Program-made: the position numbers and the translations under genes
Source of the DNA: Rothia mucilaginosa
GTDB lineage: Bacteria > Actinomycetota > Actinomycetes > Actinomycetales > Micrococcaceae
Direction: 5' to 3'
Assembly: GCF_001548235.1 (NCBI RefSeq)
Contig: NZ_AP014938.1
Location: 2,046,001-2,110,000 of the forward strand
DNA: 64,000 nt
The notes under the pieces: generated by a model
Databases searched by the model: none
Seen by the model: the letters and a program-made list of their open reading frames with translations, nothing else
What the model was told of the DNA's origin: nothing
In this document: one piece after another, positions 42,896 through 52,033 of the stretch
Layout of the letters: each line of letters starts with the position of its first letter
How positions within the stretch are numbered: the first letter of the stretch is position 1

Positions 42896-43389
42896 TGGGT
42901 CTGCTTCGTTCAGCTCTTCTGCTCGGCGCCGGCGCGGCGGTTGGTTACTTCGCTTCCAGGCGTGCCGCCTCCGAACCTGCTCAGCGTACCCCCGGCAGCG
43001 CCCTGCTCATGCGTGAGCACGGTGAGCTTGCCCTCAACCCGGAGTCTCAGATGGGAAAATTCTTCGATTCGCCGATTGGCAAGCCCCTGCAGCCGTATGC
43101 GTTGCGTGCTGTTGAGTTCGCCGCCCGTGTGCGTGAGGGCATGCAGGAGAAGGAGATGGAGCTCAACGCTAAGGTGGAGCGCCAGAAGCAGGATCTGCGT
43201 CCTGGCTCCCTGGATACGTGGGACCGCCAGATGAGCTCGGCTGAGATTGAATCCACGAACCGCCGCCTGGCTGAGCGTGAACTCATTGAGGTGGAGGCTG
43301 AGATTGCCTCCTTGGAAGAGGCTCAGAAGCGAGCGCGTGAGCAGCGTATTGCGCGTGACCGTCAGCTCGGTGACGGCTTCTTCAACTAG
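42895..43389 (+). CDS. Hypothetical membrane-anchored helical protein
   Basis: Function unknown; a protein of this type commonly follows a DUF948 gene upstream of alaS. The 164-residue product has a short N-terminal hydrophobic segment (MGLLRSALLLGAGAAVGYFA), then a charged, mostly helical region with a possible coiled coil (ERELIEVEAEIASLEEAQKR). No catalytic motif. Translationally coupled to the DUF948 gene by a one-base overlap, so the two probably act together. Confidence 0.75.
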   Translation: MGLLRSALLLGAGAAVGYFASRRAASEPAQRTPGSALLMREHGELALNPESQMGKFFDSPIGKPLQPYALRAVEFAARVREGMQEKEMELNAKVERQKQDLRPGSLDTWDRQMSSAEIESTNRRLAERELIEVEAEIASLEEAQKRAREQRIARDRQLGDGFFN

Positions 43390-43488
43390 GTTTTAAAAGG
43401 TGGTGCTTTTGTCCGTTAACCACGGTACGAGACTGGCTCGATTAGCCATTTTGCTCTCGGGCAGGCACCATAGGTCAGTAGACTAATT

Positions 43489-43494
43489 TAGAAT
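43489..43494 (+). promoter_or_regulatory. alaS: Probable alaS -10 box
   Basis: TAGAAT ends 27 bases before the alaS ATG, leaving room for the AAGGAAC ribosome binding site. A small GGCT-CGATT-AGCC hairpin lies upstream. Confidence 0.4.
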
Positions 43495-43521
43495 TTCGCA
43501 CAGATTACTCTAAGGAACGAG

Positions 43522-46209
43522 ATGCTCTCACAGGAGATTTCTAAGCGCTGGATCGATTTCTTCGCTTCCCGCGGCCATACTGTGGTGCCTTCGGCATCGC
43601 TGATTTCGAACGAGCCCGGCGCTATGTTCACCATCGCCGGTATGGTGCCGTTCATTCCCTACTTCCTGGGCCGTGAGACCCCTCCGTTCTCCCGCGCGAC
43701 CAGCGTGCAGAAGTGCATCCGCACCCTGGATATTGAAGAGGTCGGTAAGACTGCGCGTCACGGTACCTTCTTCCAGATGGCTGGTAACTTCTCCTTCGGT
43801 GATTACTTCAAGGAGCAGGCGATTCCGTTTGCTTACGAGCTGCTGACCACCCCTCAGGATAAGGGCGGTTTCGGCCTGGATCCGGAGCGCCTGTGGGTCA
43901 CCATTTATGAGGGTGACGATGAGGCTTTCGACATTTGGCACAACAAGGTGGGCTTCCCGGCTGAGCGTATTCAGCGTATGGGCATGAAGGAAAACTACTG
44001 GTCCACTGGTCAGCCCGGCCCCGCAGGCCCCGACTCGGAGATTTTCTACGACCGTGGCCCCGCGTACGGTAAGGAAGGCGGCCCGGCGGCTGACGACGAC
44101 CGTTACATTGAGATTTGGAACCTTGTGTTCATGCAGTACCAGCGTGGCGAGGGCATCGGTAAGGATGACTTCGAGATTCTGGGTGATTTGCCGAAGAAGA
44201 ACATCGATACCGGTCTGGGCGTTGAGCGTCTTGCCATGCTGCTGCAGGGTGTTGAGAACTTCTACGAGACCGACCAGGTTCGCCCCGTTCTGGACGCTGC
44301 TTCTAAGCTGTCCGGTAAGAAGTACCACGGCTCTGAGTCCGCTGAGGACGAGGGCTACGAGGACGACGTGCGTATGCGCGTGGTGGCTGACCACATCCGC
44401 TCTTCGCTGATGCTGATTGCTGACGGCGTGACCCCCTCGAACGAGGGTCGCGGCTACATTCTGCGCCGTCTGATGCGCCGTGCGATTCGCGCGATGCGTC
44501 TGCTGGGTGTGACTGAGCCCTGCCTGCCCGTGCTGTTCCCGGCTTCGCGTGATGCGATGAAGGGTGCGTTCCCGTACGTTGCTGACGACTTCGAGCGTAT
44601 TTCCCGCATTGCGTACGCTGAGGAGAAGGCGTTCCTGCACACCATTGAGACCGGTACTGAGCGTCTGGAAGAGGCTGTTGCTGCCGCTAAGAAGGACGGC
44701 TCTAACGCTGTTTCTGGTGCTGAGGCGTTTGCTCTGCACGACACCTACGGCTTCCCGATTGACCTGACCCTGGAGATGGCTGCTGAGGCTGGCGTGAAGG
44801 TTGATGAGAAGTCCTTCCGCGAGCTGATGGCTGAGCAGCGTCACCGTGCGCAGGCTGACGCTAAGGCGAAGAAGGGCGCGTTTGCTGACCTGTCCGAGCT
44901 GCGTAAGCTCGTGGATGAACGTGGCTCCATCTTCACCGGTTACACCGAGCTGCGTACTGAGACTAAGCTGCGCGCAATCCTGGTGGACGGCGTGTCGGTT
45001 CCCGCCGCTAAGGCTGGCGACAAGATTGAGGTTGTCCTGGATGAGACTCCGTTCTACGCGGAGGCTGGTGGCCAGGCAGCTGATACCGGTGTCATTACCG
45101 GCAACGGCTTCGTCATTGACGTTCAGGACGTTCAGCAGCCCGTGAAGGGCCTGAGTGTCCACCGCGCCGTTGTGCGTGAGGGCGAGGTTCACACCGGTGC
45201 CGATGTTGTGGCACAGGTTGACGTTCAGCGCCGCCGCGACGGTGAGAAGGCACACTCCGGTACCCACATTATTCACGCTGCCCTGCACCAGGTGCTCGGC
45301 AACGAGGCTACTCAGCGTGGCTCTTTCAACAAGGAAGGCTACCTGCGCTTCGACTTCGCGTGGGGCGAGGGCCTGTCCGAGTCCGCTAAGCGTGAGGTTG
45401 AAGAGGTTGCTAACCTCGCGATCCGCGATAACCACGAGGTGATTACCCGTGAGATGCCGCTGGCTGAGGCTAAGGCTCTGGGCGCGATGAGCCTCTTCGG
45501 CGAGAAGTACGGCGACGTGGTGCGTGTTGTTGAGATCGGCGGCGAGTTCTCCCGCGAACTGTGCGGTGGTACCCACGTTGGTTCGTCCGCTGAGATTGGT
45601 TCGCTGACCCTGCTGACCGAGGGCTCTGTTGGCTCCGGTAACCGCCGTGTTGAGGCTCTGGTGGGTCTGGACTCCTTCAACCACCTGGCTGCTGAGCGTA
45701 CCCTGGTGAACCAGCTGACTGGCCTGATGAAGGTTCAGTCTTCCGCTGATCTGCCGGAGAAGATTAACCAGACTCTGTCTAAGCTGAAGGCTGCTGAGAA
45801 GGAGCTGGCTCAGTTGCGCCGCGAGAAGCTGCAGGCTGAGGCTGGCAAGCTGCTGGAGAACGCACAGACCATCGGTTCTGTTCGCGTTCTGGCGCATGAC
45901 GCTGGCGAACTGGACGCTAACGGCGTTCGTGACCTGGCTCTGGATCTGCGTTCGCGCTTCGGTTCCGAGGCTGCTGTTGTCGCCGTGGTGGGTGTGGCTA
46001 ATGGCCGCCCCGTCGTCCTGGTGGCAACCAACGAGGGTGCTCGTGAGGCTGGCGTGAAGGCTGGCGCTCTGGTCCGCGTCGCTGCCGGTGTTCTCGGCGG
46101 CGGTGGCGGCGGTAAGGACGACGTCGCTCAGGGTGGTGGCCAGGACGCATCCAAGATTGGTGCTGCACTGGACGCTGTCCGCGACGCTATCGCACAGGCT
46201 CAGGCCTAA
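43522..46209 (+). CDS. alaS: Alanyl-tRNA synthetase
   Basis: Charges tRNA-Ala and edits mischarged serine and glycine. The 895-residue protein has the class II core (FFASRGHTVVPSASLISNEP, QKCIRTLDIEEVGKTARHGT, FFQMAGNFSFGDYFKEQAI), the tRNA-recognition helical region, the editing domain with both metal-binding motifs (HSGTHIIH near 578 and CGGTHV near 680), and a C-terminal domain with glycine-rich VLGGGGGGKDDVAQGGG. All key residues look present. AAGGAAC precedes the ATG. ruvX starts 2 bases after the stop. Confidence 0.97.
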   Translation: MLSQEISKRWIDFFASRGHTVVPSASLISNEPGAMFTIAGMVPFIPYFLGRETPPFSRATSVQKCIRTLDIEEVGKTARHGTFFQMAGNFSFGDYFKEQAIPFAYELLTTPQDKGGFGLDPERLWVTIYEGDDEAFDIWHNKVGFPAERIQRMGMKENYWSTGQPGPAGPDSEIFYDRGPAYGKEGGPAADDDRYIEIWNLVFMQYQRGEGIGKDDFEILGDLPKKNIDTGLGVERLAMLLQGVENFYETDQVRPVLDAASKLSGKKYHGSESAEDEGYEDDVRMRVVADHIRSSLMLIADGVTPSNEGRGYILRRLMRRAIRAMRLLGVTEPCLPVLFPASRDAMKGAFPYVADDFERISRIAYAEEKAFLHTIETGTERLEEAVAAAKKDGSNAVSGAEAFALHDTYGFPIDLTLEMAAEAGVKVDEKSFRELMAEQRHRAQADAKAKKGAFADLSELRKLVDERGSIFTGYTELRTETKLRAILVDGVSVPAAKAGDKIEVVLDETPFYAEAGGQAADTGVITGNGFVIDVQDVQQPVKGLSVHRAVVREGEVHTGADVVAQVDVQRRRDGEKAHSGTHIIHAALHQVLGNEATQRGSFNKEGYLRFDFAWGEGLSESAKREVEEVANLAIRDNHEVITREMPLAEAKALGAMSLFGEKYGDVVRVVEIGGEFSRELCGGTHVGSSAEIGSLTLLTEGSVGSGNRRVEALVGLDSFNHLAAERTLVNQLTGLMKVQSSADLPEKINQTLSKLKAAEKELAQLRREKLQAEAGKLLENAQTIGSVRVLAHDAGELDANGVRDLALDLRSRFGSEAAVVAVVGVANGRPVVLVATNEGAREAGVKAGALVRVAAGVLGGGGGGKDDVAQGGGQDASKIGAALDAVRDAIAQAQA

Positions 46210-46211
46210 AC

Positions 46212-46775
46212 ATGGCAGAATTTCAGCGCGGAGTGCGGATGGGTGTCGATGTGGGTAATGCCCGCGTCGGCACCGCCCTCAGCGACCCCGACGGCATTCT
46301 CGCCACCCCGCTCAAGACGCTGCGCCGCGACGCGAAGAAGAACTCTGACCGCCGTGTTTTGCGTAAGCTGATTGAGGTGAACGAGGTGGTGGAGGTTTTC
46401 GTCGGGCTTCCGAGGACCATGCGTGGTGGGGATTCTCCCTCCACGGAAATGGCTCGGGAGTACGCTCAGGCTCTGCGCTCCGAGTTGGATGCCGAAGAGA
46501 AGACACACATTAACATTTGGCTGGTGGATGAGCGACTCACCACCGTGAGCGCTCACCGTGCACTGCACGAGGCTGGGGTTTCCAGCCGAGATTTCAAGAC
46601 TATGGTTGACCAGGTGGCGGCTGTGAATATTTTGCAGTACAGCCTGGATGCCCTCAAGGCGGGGCAGTCCGTAGCCGGGTACAAGGTGAGCGATCCGGCC
46701 CACGAAGAAAACCGACCGTCCGAGTCAGAAGGGACTACGGTCGGTGCCGTCAACGAAACGGAGAACCTTCAGTGA
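46212..46775 (+). CDS. ruvX: Putative pre-16S rRNA nuclease / Holliday junction resolvase-like RuvX (YqgF)
   Basis: RNase H-like nuclease; in E. coli YqgF matures the 5' end of 16S rRNA, and a role on DNA junctions is also proposed. The 187-residue product has the first acidic motif GVDVGNARVGTALSDPDGI, the central VVEVFVGLPRTMRGGDSPST and the later WLVDERLTTVSAHRAL and DQVAAVNILQYSLD. A hydrophilic C-terminal extension of about 35 residues is extra. Lies 2 bases after alaS and overlaps mltG by 4 bases, so one operon. Confidence 0.93.
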   Translation: MAEFQRGVRMGVDVGNARVGTALSDPDGILATPLKTLRRDAKKNSDRRVLRKLIEVNEVVEVFVGLPRTMRGGDSPSTEMAREYAQALRSELDAEEKTHINIWLVDERLTTVSAHRALHEAGVSSRDFKTMVDQVAAVNILQYSLDALKAGQSVAGYKVSDPAHEENRPSESEGTTVGAVNETENLQ

Positions 46776-47965
46776 CCGAACAGAATAAACATCCCGAAGA
46801 GAGCGGGCTCGACCTCTTTAGGCCGACAGCCGAGGATGAACGTAAGGGCATCACCGGCATCACGATGGAACAGGAAATCGTGTCGGTGGCTACGTTGCGT
46901 GCGCGTAAGCGCCGCCGCCGCGCCATCATGCTGAGCGCTATTTCCTTGTTTGTCGTGGCTCTGGTCATCATTTCGGGTGCCCTGATTACTCGCTATGACC
47001 CGTTCAAGACTCGTGACTACTCGGGTGGCGGCAATGGTACGACCGTGACTTTCACGATTCGTTCTGGCCAGTCCACCGCGCAGGTGGCGCAGGAGCTTGA
47101 GGCGGCGGGCGTCATTGCTGATGCTGATAAGTTCCTTGAGGTGTACACCAAGGAGAGCAAGGGTAAGTACTTGCAGCCTGGCACCTATGAACTGCAGCAG
47201 CACATGAGCAGCTCGAGCGCGATTACGACCATTATTGATGCGAACAGCAACGTACTGTACCTGGCGATTCCGCAGGGTAAGCGCGTGAGCGAGACCATCG
47301 ATCTGATTGTTTCTGGCTCCGATGGTGCGTTCACCCGTAAGCAGGTTGAGGACGCGGTCAGCAACTACACCCAGTACGGTGTGCCGAGCAACTTCCCCTC
47401 GATTGAGGGTTGGCTGCACCCGGGTGAGTACCGCTTCCCGAAGGGCACCGACATCAAGAAGGTCATCCAGACCATGGTTGATAAGACCAAGGCTGACCTG
47501 AAGGAAGCCGGCGTGAGCGGCGACCAGAAGATCTTTGAGGTTCTGACCATCGCCTCCATCGTGGAGCTTGAGGCTCAGCCGAAGGACTACGTGGCGGTTG
47601 CAGGCATCATTGAGAACCGCCTGAACAACCCCGACGGTGAGACCTCCGGCCTGATTCAGTCGGATGCGACCGTGACCTACGGTCTGGGTGTCCGCTCGTA
47701 CCACCTGACTGAAGAGCAGAAGGCCGATAAGAGCAATAAGTACAACACTTATGCGAATAAGGGTCTTCCGAAGGGTCCGATTGGTTCCCCGCAGCTGGCT
47801 TCGATTAAGGCTGCCGCGGCTCCTGAGAAAAACCCGTACTACTACTGGGTGACTGTGGACCTGGACTCCGGTGAGACTAAGTACTCCCGTACTTACGCTG
47901 AGCACCAGCGTTATGTTGAAGAGTACAACCAGTGGTGTTCTAAGCACCCGAACCGTTGTAGCTAA
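46772..47965 (+). CDS. mltG: Endolytic murein transglycosylase MltG
   Basis: Cuts nascent peptidoglycan strands and is thought to set glycan length. Start is GTG at 46772, overlapping the ruvX stop. The 397-residue protein has a cytoplasmic N terminus, one membrane helix (RAIMLSAISLFVVALVIISG near 50-70), a LysM-like part (TIRSGQSTAQVAQELEAAGV) and the YceG catalytic domain (FPSIEGWLHPGEYRFPKGTD, ASIVELEAQPKDYVAVAGII with the expected catalytic glutamate E265, GPIGSPQLASIKAA). The bulk faces the outside. The operon ends at hairpin 48032-48074. Confidence 0.94.
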   Translation: MTEQNKHPEESGLDLFRPTAEDERKGITGITMEQEIVSVATLRARKRRRRAIMLSAISLFVVALVIISGALITRYDPFKTRDYSGGGNGTTVTFTIRSGQSTAQVAQELEAAGVIADADKFLEVYTKESKGKYLQPGTYELQQHMSSSSAITTIIDANSNVLYLAIPQGKRVSETIDLIVSGSDGAFTRKQVEDAVSNYTQYGVPSNFPSIEGWLHPGEYRFPKGTDIKKVIQTMVDKTKADLKEAGVSGDQKIFEVLTIASIVELEAQPKDYVAVAGIIENRLNNPDGETSGLIQSDATVTYGLGVRSYHLTEEQKADKSNKYNTYANKGLPKGPIGSPQLASIKAAAAPEKNPYYYWVTVDLDSGETKYSRTYAEHQRYVEEYNQWCSKHPNRCS

Positions 47966-48031
47966 GTTGTAGCTCATTGGTTTAGCTGGTAGCTACGATT
48001 TGGTAGCTTCGGCGTGAAGGTTCTTTGCTGA

Positions 48032-48074
48032 GGCGGGTACCGCCTCCACGAGAGTGGGGGAGGTGCCCGCCTTT
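48032..48074 (+). terminator. Terminator after mltG
   Basis: GGCGGGTACCGCCTCCAC pairs with GTGGGGGAGGTGCCCGCC around GAGA, followed by TTTG. Confidence 0.8.
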
Positions 48075-48245
48075 GCTGTACCCGGATGTTGGGGGGGTGC
48101 TTGGTTGTTGGGCTATACCTGAATATTGGTTTGTCCCTTAAAATGGGTAGAGTGCGCCTATGACCGCGGGTTCGTGGCGTGCGTATCCGCAAGCACCAAG
48201 CGTTGAGAGCGTTCCCCAGCGTTGAGAGCGAAAGAGTATCTATCG

Positions 48246-49181
48246 ATGAAGACTGAACCGTACCGTGAGGCCCCGTATCTTCGCCGCGCCTACGTGCTGG
48301 GGCACCCTATTGCCCATTCGCTGTCGCCTGCGCTGCATCGTGCCGCGTATGACTTTTTGGGTGAGCAGAATTTGGGTTATGAGCGCCGCGATACTCTGCC
48401 CGATGATTTGCCGGAGATGATGCACGGTGTGCGCCACCCGGACGGCACGGAGGACGCCCCGTATATTGCGGGTCTGTCGGTGACGATGCCGTTGAAGACC
48501 GCGGTCATTCAGTATTGCGATGAGATCAGTGAGATGGCGCAGGTGACCGGTGCGGTGAACACGGTGTATCCGCGCGGTGAGAAGGTGCTGGGGCATAATA
48601 CGGACGTCATCGGCATTGTGAACGCGCTGCGCCACGCCGGTTTGGAGCCGCACCCACTCAAGGATTCCGCCGCGATTGTGGGTGGGGGAGCGACCGCTAT
48701 TTCTGCTTTGGCGGCGTTGCACGCGTTGGGGTACCGCCGCGTGAGCGTGTACGCCCGTTCGCTACATAAGCTTGGTAGCGTGCAGGAGGCGGCGAACCGC
48801 CTGGGTGTTCAGCTGGAGCAGATTGCGCTGGCTGATTTGCCGCAGAATCTTGCTGAGCGCGGTCATCACCCGGTGGTGTCTACTCTTCCTGCCCGTGCGG
48901 CGGATGAGTGGGCGAGCCAGCTGACCGGGCTGAAGGGCGCCTCCGCGACGCACCGGCCGGTACTGCTCGATGTTGCGTATAACCCGTGGCCTTCGGTGCT
49001 GGCGAGCGCTTGGGAGGCTAACGGAGGCACGGTGGTTTCCGGTTTGGAGATGCTGCTCTATCAGGCGGTGGAGCAGGTTCTGCTTTTTACTGACCGCACC
49101 CTGCCCGAGGGTGAACTGCTGGGTTTGGTGAATGCGATGTGCGCGGCGGTTGGTCTTCCGCCTCGTGCTTCCGTTTCGTGA
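48246..49181 (+). CDS. aroE: Shikimate dehydrogenase
   Basis: Reduces 3-dehydroshikimate to shikimate with NADPH in aromatic amino acid synthesis. ATG at 48246 is chosen; AAAGAG lies about 10 bases upstream. The 311-residue product has the substrate-binding LGHPIAHSLSPALHRAAYDF, the catalytic lysine in SVTMPLKTAVIQYC, VTGAVNTVYPRGEKVLGHNT, the nucleotide-binding VGGGATAISALAALHALG, and the C-terminal GLEMLLYQAVEQ. The insert PDGTEDAPYIAG is slightly longer than usual. A 13-base direct repeat (AGCGTTGAGAGCG) lies upstream. First gene of the aroE-aroC-aroK-aroB cluster. Confidence 0.94.
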   Translation: MKTEPYREAPYLRRAYVLGHPIAHSLSPALHRAAYDFLGEQNLGYERRDTLPDDLPEMMHGVRHPDGTEDAPYIAGLSVTMPLKTAVIQYCDEISEMAQVTGAVNTVYPRGEKVLGHNTDVIGIVNALRHAGLEPHPLKDSAAIVGGGATAISALAALHALGYRRVSVYARSLHKLGSVQEAANRLGVQLEQIALADLPQNLAERGHHPVVSTLPARAADEWASQLTGLKGASATHRPVLLDVAYNPWPSVLASAWEANGGTVVSGLEMLLYQAVEQVLLFTDRTLPEGELLGLVNAMCAAVGLPPRASVS

Positions 49182-49300
49182 AAAAAGCGTGCTTTCACTC
49201 GCTCAGTAAACAGGCATTTTATACACTATTTATACACGTGAAGAATTATTATTCCTTCCTCCTGCGCTGCGGTGCGGGTGCGATGAAAAGAGGTTAACCT

Positions 49301-50518
49301 ATGGCCCTGCGTTGGCTCACTGCCGGAGAATCCCACGGCGAGGCGCTCGTCGGCATTATTGAGGGCGTACCCGCCGGTGTGGAACTCACCAGCGACATGG
49401 TGCGTGACGCCCTGGCTCGCCGCCGCCTCGGCTACGGCCGCGGTGCTCGCATGAAGTTCGAGGAGGACCGCGTGCGCATCCTGGGCGGTGTGCGTCACGG
49501 CCTGACTCAGGGCGGCCCGGTCGCGATTGAGATTGCGAACACCGAGTGGCCCAAGTGGACTGACGTGATGAGCTCCGATCCGGTGGATCCGAAGCTGATT
49601 GAGGGTCGTGCGCGTAATGCTGCGCTGACTCGTCCGCGCCCCGGTCACGCCGATTTTACCGGCATGCAGAAGTACAACTTCTCTGAGGCTCGCCCGGTGC
49701 TGGAGCGCGCCTCCGCGCGTGAGACTGCGACCCGCGTGGCGCTCGGTGTGGTTGCCGCCCAGATTTTGAAGGCTTTGGGTGTTGAGCTGGTTTCTCACAC
49801 CGTAGCTGTGGGTGGCGTGCACGCTCCCGAGGGTGCCCCGGTGCCTTCGCCGCGCAACGTTGACCAGCTGGACGCTGACCCGCTGCGCTGCTTCGATAAG
49901 GCAACCTCCGACGCGATGGTTCAGCGCGTGGACGAGGCACACAAGGACGGCGAGACTCTCGGCGGTGTGGTTGAGGTGCTCGCGTACGGTATGCCTCCCG
50001 GACTGGGTTCGTACGTGCACTGGGACCGCCGCCTGGACGCGCGCCTTGCCGCAGCGCTGATGGGTATTCAGGCTATTAAGGGCGTTGAGGTTGGTGACGG
50101 TTTCGCGACCGCTGACCGCCCGGGCACTGCCGCTCACGACGAGATTTCCATTGGCGAAAACGGCGTAACCCGCGATACCAACCGTGCAGGTGGTATTGAG
50201 GGCGGCATGAGCATTGGCGACCTGCTGCGTGTGCGCGCGGCAATGAAGCCCATTGCGACCGTGCCGAAGGCTCTGAAGACCATTGACACGTCCACCGGTG
50301 AAGAGGCTCGCGCCCACCACCAGCGTTCGGATGTGTGTGCTGTTCCCGCCGCCGGCGTGGTGGCGGAGGCGATGGTCGCCCTGGTGCTGGCTGAGGCTGC
50401 ACTGGAGAAGTTTGGTGGCGACTCGATTGGTGAGACTCGCCGCAACATGGATTCCTACCTGGACGCTATTCCGGCGTCTCTGGCGTGGGAGTCTAATGTG
50501 GCTGGTTGGGACGCGTAG
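49301..50518 (+). CDS. aroC: Chorismate synthase
   Basis: Converts EPSP to chorismate using reduced FMN. The 405-residue product begins [20 protein letters not shown] (chorismate synthase signature 1) and has [50 protein letters not shown], and the late [14 protein letters not shown] and [17 protein letters not shown]. Length is normal. ATG is preceded by AAAGAGG. The shikimate kinase gene begins 62 bases after the stop. Confidence 0.97.
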   Translation: MALRWLTAGESHGEALVGIIEGVPAGVELTSDMVRDALARRRLGYGRGARMKFEEDRVRILGGVRHGLTQGGPVAIEIANTEWPKWTDVMSSDPVDPKLIEGRARNAALTRPRPGHADFTGMQKYNFSEARPVLERASARETATRVALGVVAAQILKALGVELVSHTVAVGGVHAPEGAPVPSPRNVDQLDADPLRCFDKATSDAMVQRVDEAHKDGETLGGVVEVLAYGMPPGLGSYVHWDRRLDARLAAALMGIQAIKGVEVGDGFATADRPGTAAHDEISIGENGVTRDTNRAGGIEGGMSIGDLLRVRAAMKPIATVPKALKTIDTSTGEEARAHHQRSDVCAVPAAGVVAEAMVALVLAEAALEKFGGDSIGETRRNMDSYLDAIPASLAWESNVAGWDA

Positions 50519-50580
50519 TGCCCCTTCCGGCGGAGTCTGAGGACCGCGGCGCGGAAGGTCGTGGTTCCGGGGAGGTTTCT

Positions 50581-52008
50581 GTGGAGCAGGGTGTTCGCCC
50601 GGTCGCTTCGAGCCCCCTTGCGCGTATTGCTGCGGCAACGCAGCGTGCGCGAGGGGGCGCTTCGCCGCGCCCGGAAACCGGTGCTTCTGCCGCGGCTGAG
50701 CAGAGTGTTGAGGCTGCGGACGCCGGGGTTCGTGAGACTGTTGCGCGTGAGGCTGCCGCCTCGGTTTCTTCTGTGCGCCCGGCTTCTCGCGTGCCCACCC
50801 CCGCTGACCTGATGCGTTCTGGCGCCCGCCCCCTGCCCGCCGCCGCTACGGCGAGCACGCAGGGTGTGCGCCTGTACGCCTCCTCGGTATCTGAGGACGC
50901 CGACCCGGCGCTCGGTCTGGACGAGGACCTGCGCCTGAAGCTGCTCAGCGCCCTGCAGGGCATGGGCACCGCTGAAGAGGAACCCCGCAAGGAACCCGCG
51001 AAGGCGGAAGCACCCAAGCCCGCAGCTCCAAAACCTGCCGCGCCGTCAGTAGTCGCTGCGCCCAAGCCGACTGTGCCTAAGCCTGCCGCGCCCAAGCCGG
51101 CACCTCCGAAGCAGGCTCAGCCTGCAGAGGCGGCGGGGGAGAGCGCTTCTGCTCCCGTAGCCGCACCTGCACATCCTGTAGCTGCGCCCGCGGCTGAACC
51201 CGCCAAGCCGGTCCGTCCGACCCCGGCGCTGTTCGGCAAGGTTCAGGTTGCTGCGCCCGTAGCACCCGTTGCACCCGCCGCAGAAGAAGAGAACCAGGCA
51301 GGGGAGAAGCCCCTCGACGCTTCCGAACTGCCCGCAACCCCGGCTGAATCTGTGGCACCCGCAGAGTTCACCGTCCCCGCAGAGGTGCTCGCAGAAGACG
51401 AGTCCGCCGGCGCTCGCATCCACCCGCAGCAGGTGCGTGAAATGCACGAGAACTTCGCGGAACGCTCCCGCCCCATCGTGCTCATCGGCCCCATGGCGGC
51501 AGGTAAGACCTACATTGGTACGCACCTGGCGCGTTTCTACGGCTACGAGTTCCTCGACGCTGACCAGCTCATCGTGGAACGCTACGGCGAAGTCTCCGAA
51601 ATTTTCGAGATTTTTGGTGAGGCGTATTTCCGCGAGCTCGAACGCAAAACCATCGAAGAGGTCCTCACCTCGCCCGTGTACCGCAACACGGTGTTCTCCC
51701 TGGGCGGTGGCGCGCCCATGACCGACTCGGTCGCGGAGCTGCTCAAGGACGAATGCGTGGTGTACATCCTCGTTGATGCTGACACCGTCACCCCGCGCAT
51801 TACCGGCAACAAGACCCGCCCGCTGCTGCAGCCGAACCCGGTCGAGCGGTGGACCGAAATTTTTGAGCGCCGCCGCAGCCGATACGAAGAGCTGGCGCAC
51901 TTCACCCTGGACGCACGAGGCGGCCGCCCCATCACCGAGATGACCGCAGAAATCCAGGCGTACGTGACCGCAACCCGCGCCTCCCGCGCGCAGCGCCCCC
52001 AAGCATAA
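50581..52008 (+). CDS. aroK: Shikimate kinase with a long N-terminal Ala/Pro-rich extension
   Basis: Phosphorylates shikimate. The kinase domain is the C-terminal third: RPIVLIGPMAAGKTYIGTHL (P-loop at 303-310), FLDADQLIVERYGE with the substrate aspartate, FREXE-type YFRELERKTIEEVL, the FSLGGGAPM motif and the lid arginine in KTRPLLQ. Ahead of it are about 290 residues of Ala/Pro/Glu-rich low-complexity sequence with repeated PKPAAPKP units and no recognisable domain; usual AroK is about 170-190 residues. GTG at 50581 is chosen because GGGAGG lies 5 bases upstream. A GTG at 50518 overlapping the aroC stop is the alternative. An unfused start nearer the P-loop was not found. Confidence 0.85.
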   Translation: MEQGVRPVASSPLARIAAATQRARGGASPRPETGASAAAEQSVEAADAGVRETVAREAAASVSSVRPASRVPTPADLMRSGARPLPAAATASTQGVRLYASSVSEDADPALGLDEDLRLKLLSALQGMGTAEEEPRKEPAKAEAPKPAAPKPAAPSVVAAPKPTVPKPAAPKPAPPKQAQPAEAAGESASAPVAAPAHPVAAPAAEPAKPVRPTPALFGKVQVAAPVAPVAPAAEEENQAGEKPLDASELPATPAESVAPAEFTVPAEVLAEDESAGARIHPQQVREMHENFAERSRPIVLIGPMAAGKTYIGTHLARFYGYEFLDADQLIVERYGEVSEIFEIFGEAYFRELERKTIEEVLTSPVYRNTVFSLGGGAPMTDSVAELLKDECVVYILVDADTVTPRITGNKTRPLLQPNPVERWTEIFERRRSRYEELAHFTLDARGGRPITEMTAEIQAYVTATRASRAQRPQA

Positions 52009-52033
52009 CCCCTCACCTGTGAAAGGACACATG

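Noticed and set aside
43470..43490. CCATAGGTCAGTAGACTAAT before alaS as another palindrome copy
   Set aside because: Only the first 12 or so bases resemble the family arm and no complementary arm follows; it is probably chance within the alaS promoter.
43528..45897. 789-codon minus-strand frame opposite alaS
   Set aside because: Codon-bias shadow of alaS with no motif or binding site.
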